Of a stretch of 42,335 nucleotides of DNA, positions 1 to 6,867 are shown one piece after another (within the stretch, counting starts at the first letter, position 1; each line of letters begins with the position of its first letter). Made by a program: the position numbers and the translations under genes. The notes under the pieces were generated by a model. That model worked only from the letters and a program-made list of their open reading frames with translations. It had not been told where the DNA came from and did not search any database. Source of the DNA: an uncultured Clostridia bacterium (GTDB lineage Bacteria > Bacillota > Clostridia > TANB77 > CAG-508); the NCBI GenBank assembly GCA_947628115.1, contig CANQYS010000011.1, positions 1-42,335 on the forward strand, written 5' to 3'.

Positions 1-1504
1 GGAATATTCCACATATATTGTACTATTCTATAATCACAAAATGGAACTCTAAGCTCTAATCCATTCTGCATTGACATTCTATCAGACCTATCTAATAATG
101 TTTGCATAAACCAATTTATAGTTAAATATGATATTTTTCTTTTTTCCGCTGTTTCTTTTGAATCTGTATCTAAAATATCTACATTATTTAAACTTTCTTT
201 ATACCTGTAATCTATATATTCTTTTAAATTAACTTCTTTAGATACATTTGGATTTAATAATTTTTGTCTTTCGTCAAGTGCAATTGACCATGGAAAAGTA
301 TTACTATTTAATGCATCCTCTCTAAAAAACCATGGATATCCTGCAAATATTTCATCTGCACATTCACCAGATAAAGCAACTTTTGCTTCTTTACTTATAT
401 TCATACAAAATAATAACATTGAAGAATCTACATCTGCCATTCCCGGATAATCTCTTGCAATCATTGCATCTTCTAAACTTTTAGCAAGTTCTGGTGTATC
501 TATTACTATTTTGTGGTGATTTGTATCAAACTTTTTTCTCATTATATCAATGTAATAGTTATCCGAATTTGGTTGAAAATCACTTTTTACAAAGTTTTTA
601 TCATTATCCACATAATCTACCGAAAAAGTATCTAGTTTTCTTGGAAAATCTATATTTTTATAATAATTACTTGCATATGCAGTTATTATACTCGAATCTA
701 ATCCTCCAGAAAGCATTGCACATAATGGTACATCAGAAACTAACTGCTTTGAAATAGAATCTTCAAGTAGTTCTCTTATAGTTTCACATGTTTTTCCAAA
801 GCTATCTTTATGTTCTCTGCTTTCTAGTTTCCAATATCTATCTATATGAATCCCTGATTTATTAAAAACTAAAAAATGTGCAGGTTTAAGTTCATTTATT
901 CCTTTAAATATTCCGCTACCTGGAGTATGTGCTGGACCGAAGTCCAAATAATTCACATATACCTTCTTTATCTATTTTTGCTTCTACATTTGGGTATTCT
1001 AGTATTGCTTTTACTTCTGATGCAAAAACAATAGTATCATCTATTAACGTGTAATATAACGGTTTTATACCAAAATGATCACGAACTAAAAATAATTCTT
1101 GCTTCTTATCATTCCATACAGCAAAGCTAAATATACCATTTAATCTATGCAATATTTCTGTACCATAATGAATAAATGCTTTTAATAAAACTTCCGTATC
1201 TGAGTATCCGTTTAAACTCATACCCCAAATCTTCTAATTCTTCTTTTATTTCATCTTTATTATATATTTGCCCATTATATACCATTGTGTATGTTACATC
1301 ATTATACTTTACACTCATAGGTTGTTTTCCATTTTTTGCATCTATTATTATTAATCTTCTATGTCCTAAATTTATATTTTTATCAAAAAAATAACCTTCT
1401 TCGTCTGGACCTCTCTTTTGTAATTTTGAATTCATATTTTTTACAATATGTATATCATTAGATAAAATTCTTTTTAAACTAGCAAATCCTACAAAACCAC
1501 ACAT
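1..1504 (-). CDS. asnB: Asparagine synthetase (glutamine-hydrolysing), 3' end outside window, two +1 CGG shifts
   Basis: AsnB makes asparagine from aspartate, ATP and glutamine in the cytoplasm. The start at 1504 gives MCGF, leaving the Cys nucleophile of the class II glutaminase domain at residue 2; a GGAGGC ribosome site lies just upstream. RGPDEEG, GHRRLIIID and the YNGQIYN glutaminase motifs are visible in the first segment. The synthetase domain carries the PPi loop LSGGLDSS in the third segment, which continues to the window edge (last codons VQYMWNI). The gene reads in three frames, 1504-1211, then 1209-940, then 938-1, each joined by skipping the C of an in-frame CGG (residues 99 and 189). 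With the two shifts the protein is continuous and family-like (EFK-GYSDTEV and LFGL-GPAHTPG). Without them it would end after about 130 residues. No other degeneration is seen, so a decaying pseudogene looks unlikely. Confidence 0.93.
937..939 (-). other. +1 shift site in asnB (CTT CGG T)
   Basis: In-frame CGG after CTT. Skipping the C gives GGT and restores FGL-GPAHTPGSG, a conserved asparagine synthetase stretch. The zero frame ends at a TAG seven codons later. Confidence 0.87.
1208..1210 (-). other. +1 shift site in asnB (AAA CGG A)
   Basis: In-frame CGG after AAA. Skipping the C gives GGA and restores K-GYSDTEV, the expected asparagine synthetase sequence. The zero frame stops about 65 bases further on. 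Confidence 0.85.
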
Positions 1505-1586
1505 ATTAGCCTCCTGTTTTTTATTTATTATATGTATTATATGCAATTTTATATTTTTTGTTGAATTCTATTTTTAAAGTTTTATA

Positions 1587-1606
1587 GGCGAGATTAAAAT
1601 CTCGCC
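1587..1606. terminator. Hairpin between asnB and the small membrane gene
   Basis: GGCGAGAT / ATCTCGCC form an 8-bp stem with a TAAA loop. The flanks are T/A-rich without a clean U-run, so a terminator for the 79-residue gene is likely but not certain. Confidence 0.5.
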
Positions 1607-1632
1607 CATATATTTTATACTTTTGTATTATT

Positions 1633-1872
1633 TTAACAAGTTTTTTTATTACAACATATTAGCATTATAATTCTAATTATTAAAAGTATTAATAATGTTA
1701 CTAGGAACAAAACTATTGCTCCTATTCCTAAGAATGTTACAAGTCCTGTTAAATTTCCTATTAATAATCCAATTATAAATGTTAATAAAATTGATAACAC
1801 AAATATTACTATATCAACACAACATTTTCTTTTCTTTTCTTTTTTAAAACAAACTTCTACTTGTGGTTCCAT
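1633..1872 (-). CDS. Small two-helix membrane protein, unknown function
   Basis: This 79-residue protein is not recognised as a named family. The start at 1872 follows a good AGGGAGGTG site. Visible parts are a short charged N-terminus with a KKEKKRKCC basic-cysteine patch, two hydrophobic segments (about residues 19-41 and 46-71) separated by a short GNLTG turn, and a C-terminal CCNKKTC. The two-helix hairpin with cysteines at both cytosolic-side ends suggests an inner-membrane protein whose ends face the same side; the cysteines could bind metal or form disulfides, but that is a guess. It has its own ribosome site, a hairpin downstream and a long palindrome upstream, so it is probably transcribed alone. 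Confidence 0.65.
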   Translation of the reverse strand: MEPQVEVCFKKEKKRKCCVDIVIFVLSILLTFIIGLLIGNLTGLVTFLGIGAIVLFLVTLLILLIIRIIMLICCNKKTC

Positions 1873-1955
1873 AATATAAAAGCACCTCCCTATTATGTTA
1901 GGCTATATAATATATTATGACATTTATCTACATTTTGTGATAACACTTTTTTTTT

Positions 1956-2017
1956 CTTTTCCGGACGGACTAATTTTAGTCTTTTAAAAAAGACTAAAAT
2001 TAGTCCGTCCGGAAAAG
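1956..2017. repeat. Perfect 30-bp inverted repeat (2-base loop)
   Basis: Positions 1956-1985 and 1988-2017 are exact reverse complements around a 2-base AA spacer. The core is CTAAAATTAGTCCGTCCGG followed by A-rich sequence. The same core recurs twice near 5426-5489. It lies just after the histidine kinase stop codon and could act as a very strong terminator or be a mobile palindrome. Confidence 0.9.
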
Positions 2018-2025
2018 GAAAAAAA

Positions 2026-3480
2026 TTAAATTTCTTCTATAATTATTCTATTTTCTTTGTTTTTTTTGCTTATTTCATTTGCCCTATATGAACATATTTT
2101 ATATTCATTTTTATTATCAAATTTTATGGTTATAGATTTTGTATAACTTGATTTTTCTGGTTGATATTCTTCTATAATAAGACTACCACCACATTCTTTT
2201 AAAGTTTCAAATGTTGTTATAAATCCTATTCCGCTTCCTCCAATATCTTTATGTGTAGTTATCTGCTCTTGTCCTAACTTTAATAATGTTTCTATTTCAA
2301 ATTCTATACCACTATCAGATACGCAAAATTCATAGGTTCCATCTTTTATTCCTAATACTGCGACGATACTTTTATAACTGTTATTGCTCGAATTTACTGC
2401 TATAATTGCATCTCTAATATGATCTCCTATTAATGTTTCTAATTTATTTTTAGGTATCGTATTATTAATTAAATGATAAATATTTCCTGTTATTTGAAGT
2501 TTAAACTCAATGCCATTTTTATAGCACTCTTTTTGCATATAATTAAACATATCATCTATCTCTGGAATTTGAGTTAATGGTAATTTAGATAAGCCTTTTG
2601 CTTCTTGTAGTTTATTCGAATATTCTTTAGTTAAATTATTTACTCTATCTAAAATGTATATTTCTTCTCCTGTCTCTGTATTCATTTCTTTTATTTTTGT
2701 TTCTAATGCTCTTTGTCTATTGTAAAATTCATGATTTATTTTACTAATTTTAAATTTTTCTTCTTTTAGTTCATTAATAGTTTTATCTTTATCTTCTATT
2801 TCCTTTTTATATTCTTCAATTGTTTTCTTAAGTAAGTTTTGCTTATAAAATATATTTAATGTTTTTTGTATTATTAATATCATAAAAACTATTAAAGTTA
2901 CAAGAGTTATAATTTCATGTCTTATTAGTTCAGATCCATGATACTTGCTAAGTAATCCATATGCTAATATAATTATTGAACTTATATTAATTGTAATTAA
3001 ATCTAAAAATCCATTTCTACTCTTTTCCTCCAAAAATGAAAATCCATTTTTTATTCTTTTTATTTTAAATAGTCTTAAAAGAATAGCTATTTCTATTATT
3101 ATTATAATTATAAAATTAACTATACTATTTTCAATTTTTAAAATTTCTCTTGGAATAGTTTCGATAATTGCGGCAATTGTAAATACAGCATACACTATTG
3201 CATTTGCCATTAATACAGGTATTGTCAATAAATATTTTTTATTAATAATATTATTAAGTATAAATATTTGTATACAAAGTGAAAGAATTATAATAAATAT
3301 AACATTAATATATGGTTTAAGTACAATATATAATAATGTTAATATAACTGATACTAAAAAAATTAACAAATATTTATTGCATTTCATATTTTTATAATTG
3401 ACAATTTTGATAGTTGTAATAAATGAAAAAATATTTATGAAAAAGATTTTTATTATAATATTTATTAAATCTACGTTCAT
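2026..3480 (-). CDS. GHKL-family sensor histidine kinase (AgrC-like)
   Basis: This 484-residue protein has about six to seven hydrophobic segments in residues 1-215, a charged coiled-coil linker (about 218-245, rich in K and E), then a cytoplasmic kinase region. A candidate phospho-acceptor His is in KINHEFYNRQ. ATP-binding motifs follow: an N-box region (IGDHIRDAIIAVNSSNN), a D-box (VSDSGIEF) and a glycine box (GGSGIGFITT). This architecture is typical of peptide-sensing GHKL kinases such as AgrC, which autophosphorylate and pass phosphate to a regulator. A TATAAT-like -10 and an AAAGGA ribosome site precede the start. The upstream neighbours are a 13-residue peptide ORF and a Spo0A-like response regulator, its likely partner. 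The sensed signal is unknown. Confidence 0.85.
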   Translation of the reverse strand: MNVDLINIIIKIFFINIFSFITTIKIVNYKNMKCNKYLLIFLVSVILTLLYIVLKPYINVIFIIILSLCIQIFILNNIINKKYLLTIPVLMANAIVYAVFTIAAIIETIPREILKIENSIVNFIIIIIIEIAILLRLFKIKRIKNGFSFLEEKSRNGFLDLITINISSIIILAYGLLSKYHGSELIRHEIITLVTLIVFMILIIQKTLNIFYKQNLLKKTIEEYKKEIEDKDKTINELKEEKFKISKINHEFYNRQRALETKIKEMNTETGEEIYILDRVNNLTKEYSNKLQEAKGLSKLPLTQIPEIDDMFNYMQKECYKNGIEFKLQITGNIYHLINNTIPKNKLETLIGDHIRDAIIAVNSSNNSYKSIVAVLGIKDGTYEFCVSDSGIEFEIETLLKLGQEQITTHKDIGGSGIGFITTFETLKECGGSLIIEEYQPEKSSYTKSITIKFDNKNEYKICSYRANEISKKNKENRIIIEEI

Positions 3481-3530
3481 CTATTTTATTCCTTTTTTAT
3501 TTATATCAGTATTATATACCTTAAAAAAAA

Positions 3531-3574
3531 AGTAATCAATATAACATTGTGATTTCACTATGTTATTTGATTAC
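3531..3574 (-). terminator. Intrinsic terminator after the 13-residue peptide ORF
   Basis: AGTAATCAA...TTGATTACT plus ATAACA/TGTTAT form a stem. On the minus strand it is followed by nine T; on the plus strand a T8 run follows too, so it could work both ways. It separates the peptide ORF from the kinase gene. Confidence 0.75.
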
Positions 3575-3591
3575 TCTTTTTTTTACATTTA

Positions 3592-3633
3592 CTATAATCC
3601 TAGTACATATGCTAACCATTCCCAAAAGCTCAT
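3592..3633 (-). CDS. 13-residue hydrophobic peptide (possible signal or leader peptide)
   Basis: A tiny ORF encodes MSFWEWLAYVLGL. It has a striking Shine-Dalgarno region (GGAGGTGAGGAG) with GGAGG about 8 bases before the ATG, far better than most genes here. It sits between the Spo0A-like regulator and the GHKL kinase and is bracketed by two stem-loops with U-runs. The peptide is amphipathic and aromatic, with no Cys, so it is not a standard AgrD thiolactone. It could be an unprocessed signal peptide for the kinase, a small membrane-active peptide, or an attenuation leader. Coding status rests on the ribosome site and position, not on homology. Confidence 0.55.
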   Translation of the reverse strand: MSFWEWLAYVLGL

Positions 3634-3671
3634 TCTCCTCACCTCCATTATATTTTTATAATAAAAAAATA

Positions 3672-3697
3672 TCACTTATACCCAATTGTATAAGTGA
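3672..3697 (-). terminator. Terminator or attenuator after the Spo0A-like regulator gene
   Basis: TCACTTATAC / GTATAAGTGA form a 10-bp stem with a 6-base loop. On the minus strand it is followed by ATATTTTTTTATT. Only about 30 bases separate it from the peptide ribosome site, so the peptide may be expressed by read-through. Confidence 0.75.
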
Positions 3698-3751
3698 CTA
3701 ATGGAAGTACAAATATTTTACATTTAATTATATTTTATTACATAAAATGAC

Positions 3752-4525
3752 TTAAAGTTGTTTTTTTATTTTATCTGCATAATAATATATAAATTCAGTT
3801 GGTGTTGGCACACCTGTTTCATAATTTATTCTTGCTGTATAATATGTACTCAAATCTTCTAGCGATGATATTCTCCATGCATGTAATATAGCATTTTGCA
3901 TTGCTCTGCTAATAGTACTATTTGATTTTTTATATTTATTTACTAGATATTGAATAACTGTAACTTTGTTTCCGCTGTCTGAATTTTCTATTATATACAA
4001 AATAGAATCATATAAATATTTTCTACCTTGCAAATGCATACTAATTCCAATCAAATCCAATTCATTATTAATTTTATTAGATATTATATTTAAATTATTA
4101 TTTTGCTCGTCTTTTTCTATTTTTACAGTATCAGTATATCCTCTTATCAATAATAATGTATTTATTACATTTTCTTGTAGATAATTATTTTGCTTTTTAT
4201 AAAATATAAAATCCACTCCATTTTTATGAAGAAAATCATATACAGAATCTGAACATACATTTGTTGTTACAACAATTTTAGGTTTGTTTGGTAAATTTAA
4301 TTCTTTTAATTTATTTAAAAAATTAAATCCAGTGCCTGTACCATTGTTTAACTCTAAATCTAATATAATTCCTTCTGGCATATCTGATTTTACATATTTT
4401 AATCCTTCAATATCAGATCCTGTTATTCCAATAAATTCAATGTCATTCCTCTTTGTAGCTATTTTTCTATAAATATTGCATTCATTATAATCATCCTCTA
4501 TTATTAATAATTTCATTGGTCCCAT
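3752..4525 (-). CDS. Response regulator with Spo0A-type DNA-binding domain
   Basis: The 257-residue protein starts with a receiver domain: acidic pair EDD near residue 11, phospho-acceptor Asp in IILDLELNNGTG (about residue 57), and Lys in FYKKQ (about 110). The C-terminal half resembles the Spo0A effector domain: an N-terminal element (DLIGISMHLQGRKYLYDSI), TVIQYLVNKYKKSNSTISRAMQNAI as the recognition helix region, HAWRISSLEDLS, and a closing PTPTEFIYYYADKI, matching the Spo0A ending PTNSEFIAMVADK. It therefore probably binds 0A-box-like DNA when phosphorylated. It is not the usual housekeeping spo0A, which normally lies beside spoIVB; here spoIVB is about 1 kb away but on the far side of two plus-strand genes. 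It pairs with the adjacent GHKL kinase. The annotated start gives MGPMKLLIIEDD; MKLLIIEDD is an alternative. Confidence 0.85.
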   Translation of the reverse strand: MGPMKLLIIEDDYNECNIYRKIATKRNDIEFIGITGSDIEGLKYVKSDMPEGIILDLELNNGTGTGFNFLNKLKELNLPNKPKIVVTTNVCSDSVYDFLHKNGVDFIFYKKQNNYLQENVINTLLLIRGYTDTVKIEKDEQNNNLNIISNKINNELDLIGISMHLQGRKYLYDSILYIIENSDSGNKVTVIQYLVNKYKKSNSTISRAMQNAILHAWRISSLEDLSTYYTARINYETGVPTPTEFIYYYADKIKKQL

Positions 4526-4660
4526 ATAATTGCTCCTTATATTTGTTCATTTTCTTTAATATAATATCATAAAATATAATATTTTGGTATTGCTTTTTAT
4601 TACTTTTTTAAATTTAAAAATCTTTATAATATGTTTATAAATTAAGGAAGAGGTATTTAA

Positions 4661-4978
4661 ATGAAAGAAGCAATTGGAAAAAGAATAAAAAATATTCGTG
4701 AAAGCATGAAAATGACAAAAGAAGATTTTGCAAAAGCTATTGGTATATCTGGTCAATATCTAGGTATAGTAGAACGCGGTGGAAGTTGCTTGTCAGTTGA
4801 AAAATTAAAGTCACTTTGTGATTTAACTAATCTTTCTGCAGATTACATTCTATTTGGAAAAGATAATAATTTAATTGACACAACAAAACAAAAAATTTCT
4901 AATTTTAGTGATATCCAAATTGAAGTTGGTTGTAATGCATTAAAAGACTTAGCATTATTTATAAAAAGTCTTGATTAA
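4661..4978 (+). CDS. XRE-family helix-turn-helix regulator
   Basis: A 105-residue protein on the plus strand, divergent from the Spo0A-like regulator. Residues 1-70 form a Cro/CI-type HTH: IGKRIKNIRESMKMTKEDFA, then AIGISGQYLGIVERG as recognition region and LSADYILFGK as the usual end of the fold. The remaining 35 residues are a short helical tail ending in LKDLALFIKSLD. The ribosome site is AGGAAGAGG. A TATAAT sits about 35 bases before the start. It may control itself, the downstream 71-residue gene or the divergent sensory group. Confidence 0.85.
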   Translation: MKEAIGKRIKNIRESMKMTKEDFAKAIGISGQYLGIVERGGSCLSVEKLKSLCDLTNLSADYILFGKDNNLIDTTKQKISNFSDIQIEVGCNALKDLALFIKSLD

Positions 4979-5043
4979 TATTTGCCAACTGCTAAAGTGT
5001 AACTAATATTTGAAAATAATATTTTGTTTTTCAAAATAACATA

Positions 5044-5072
5044 TTGACATTTTTTGTCACTTTTGGTAAGAT
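5044..5072 (+). promoter_or_regulatory. Sigma-A-type promoter for the 71-residue gene
   Basis: TTGACA (5044-5049), a 17-base spacer and TAAGAT (5067-5072). A palindrome ATATGGTAT...ATACCATAT overlaps and follows the -10, a plausible operator for the neighbouring XRE protein. Confidence 0.7.
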
Positions 5073-5093
5073 ATGGTATGTTAAATACCATAT
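5070..5093. promoter_or_regulatory. Operator-like palindrome at the transcription start
   Basis: ATATGGTAT-GTTAA-ATACCATAT, a 9-bp inverted repeat beside the -10 box. It could be a repressor site or a 5' hairpin. Confidence 0.5.
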
Positions 5094-5114
5094 TTTGTAA
5101 AAGGAGTTGTTAAT

Positions 5115-5330
5115 ATGTTAAAGCAAAAAATTAATAATAGTATGAATTTAAAATTTGATAAGAAAATTAATAATTATCAAGAATATACTCAAAATCAAAA
5201 GCAGATTAATTGCATAACAAAAGTTTTAGTAGAAAATGCAAATATACCTCCATTACTTATAGATTGGTTAATTGATTGTGTTCAAAAAAATACTACAATA
5301 AGAAACAATTTTTTAAATAACATTAAATAA
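5115..5330 (+). CDS. Small protein, unknown function
   Basis: A 71-residue ORF with a strong AAAGGAG ribosome site, its own promoter and a terminator, so expression is well supported. It is not recognised. The N-terminal half is basic and Asn/Gln-rich (FDKKINNYQEYTQNQKQ). The C-terminal half has a predicted helical stretch NIPPLLIDWLIDCVQKNTTIRNN. No signal peptide or membrane span. Its position after the XRE gene suggests it is controlled by that regulator; it could be a small effector or an anti-repressor, but nothing shows this. Confidence 0.65.
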   Translation: MLKQKINNSMNLKFDKKINNYQEYTQNQKQINCITKVLVENANIPPLLIDWLIDCVQKNTTIRNNFLNNIK

Positions 5331-5342
5331 TTTATATTTTTA

Positions 5343-5380
5343 AAAGTACAGAATTTGATATATTACATTTTCTGTACTTT
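5343..5380 (+). terminator. Intrinsic terminator after the 71-residue gene
   Basis: AAAGTACAGAA / TTCTGTACTTT, an 11-bp stem followed by TATTTAATTT. Confidence 0.8.
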
Positions 5381-5425
5381 ATTTAATTTATGAAAGCCAA
5401 TTAGCGTTATTAATTATTCAATTGT

Positions 5426-5489
5426 CTAAAATTAGTCCGTCCGAAAAAAGAAAAAAAATCTAAAATTAGTCCGTCCGAAAAAGGAAAAA
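5426..5489. repeat. Two direct copies of the CTAAAATTAGTCCGTCCG repeat
   Basis: Two copies in tandem, about 33 bases apart, each followed by an A-rich tail (AAAAAAGAAAAAAAA and AAAAAGGAAAAAAA). The same core makes the right arm of the palindrome at 1956-2017. All copies follow the 3' ends of minus-strand genes. Confidence 0.85.
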
Positions 5490-5492
5490 AAC

Positions 5493-6708
5493 TTAGTTTA
5501 TTCCTCTTGATTGTTTTATCATCAAATCTCCAAATACTGCATATCCCGTTGTTGGATCACTTACTAGTACATGTGTTACTGCTCCTATAAATTTATTGTT
5601 TTGTATTATTGGGGCTCCACTCATTCCGTTGCACAATTCCTCCAGTTAGTTCTAATAGTTCTTCATCTGTAACTTTTATTAGCATACTTTTGTTATTGCT
5701 ATTGTTATTTTTATATATTTTTTCTATTTTTATATTATATTCTTTTCTTACTCCGTTATCTATATTTAATAAAATTTTTGCTTCTCCTGTTTTTATTTCA
5801 TTTCTTTTTGCTACTTCTATTTCATTACTATTACTAATATTTAATTCACTTATATTTGTTATATTTCCATATATTCCAAAATCTGTATTTATTCCTACTG
5901 TTCCTATAGTATGACCATTTATTATACTACCTTTTATTTCACCTGGAACCCCTTCTTTCCCTTTTATTATTGAAGATATTCTAGATGTTACTAATTCTCC
6001 ACTAGATATATTTATAAGTTTTTCTGTATCTATATCTACAATTCCATGTCCTAATGCTGCGAATTTTTTAGTTGATGGTTCATAATAACTTATAGTTCCA
6101 ATTCCTGCTGCGCCATCTCTTACCCATAATCCTAATTTGTATTCGTTATTGTCTGTTTTTATTGGCTCAATATTTGTTGTATATTCTACCCCATCTCTTA
6201 TATATTTTATGCTTAAATCTTCTCCATTAGAATTATTTACACTATCTATTAATTCTGCTGTACAAGTAACTTCTTTTTTATTAATTTCTACAATCATATC
6301 TCCCTCTTCTATTCCAGTATTTTCATATGGTTTTTTACCTTCTATTTCTGTCATTCCAACTACTAATACTCCACTTGTATATAATTTTAGTCCAACAGAA
6401 TTTCCTAAAGGAATTACTGTAGTAGTTGGAATTGTATTAACTTCTATTTCTTTTATTTTAACAATATTAAATAAACTTAATTGAACTTTTTTTGTTTCCA
6501 CTGTATTTGTATTTTGTATATTACTTGAGGTTTGAATAGTTTTATAATATTCTCCTTCATCTTTAATATAAATTCCAAAAACAGTATCCAAATTTAATTC
6601 TTCCCCTTTAAATAAAATTATGTTATTTGGCATAGAGGTTATATTTGTTACATATATTAAAATTATTAATAAAAACAAAATTAATAATATTCTTTTAAAA
6701 ATTTTCAT
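5493..6708 (-). CDS. spoIVB: SpoIVB serine peptidase, one +1 CGG shift before the catalytic serine
   Basis: SpoIVB is secreted from the forespore and cleaves SpoIVFA, releasing pro-sigma-K processing in the mother cell. About 404 residues after the shift (B. subtilis about 425). An N-terminal membrane anchor (residues 7-23), a PDZ domain (about 105-190, VLVVGMTEIEGKKPY, GDMIVEINKK), and the S55 peptidase domain with the catalytic His motif ALGHGIVDID are seen. The catalytic Ser lies in GMSGAP, which is reached only if the C of CGG at 5626-5628 is skipped (G361, S363). The shifted frame then runs to a TAA at 5493 with a normal SpoIVB ending (FIGAVTHVLVSDPTTGYAVFG). The zero frame stops after about ten aberrant residues. 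The ribosome site AGGGTGA lies inside a hairpin. Confidence 0.93.
5626..5628 (-). other. +1 shift site in spoIVB (CAA CGG A)
   Basis: In-frame CGG after CAA. Skipping the C gives GGA and restores Q-GMSGAPII, the catalytic serine motif of peptidase family S55. Confidence 0.9.
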
Positions 6709-6712
6709 AAAA

Positions 6713-6742
6713 AATAGTCACCCTAAATTTAGGATAACCATT
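6713..6742 (-). promoter_or_regulatory. Hairpin burying the spoIVB ribosome site
   Basis: AATAGTCACCCTAAA / TTTAGGATAACCATT pair over up to 15 positions (some G-U in RNA). The 3' arm contains the only plausible Shine-Dalgarno, AGGGUGA, and a U6 run leads straight into the AUG. It could be a terminator read as an attenuator, or a translational switch. Confidence 0.6.
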
Positions 6743-6827
6743 TTTATTTTTTTGAAACATTTTTTATTTTTGTAATATTTTTAACTATTTTTAAAAATAT
6801 ATATTTGTACATTTTTTACAATGTAAA

Positions 6828-6863
6828 CTGAAACAAAGGGGGCTATTTTCCTCTTTGTTTCAG
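6828..6863 (-). terminator. Terminator of the pilus locus
   Basis: CTGAAACAAAG / CTTTGTTTCAG, an 11-bp perfect stem just after the giant gene's stop codon, followed by TTTACATT on the minus strand. Confidence 0.75.
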
Positions 6864-6867
6864 TATT

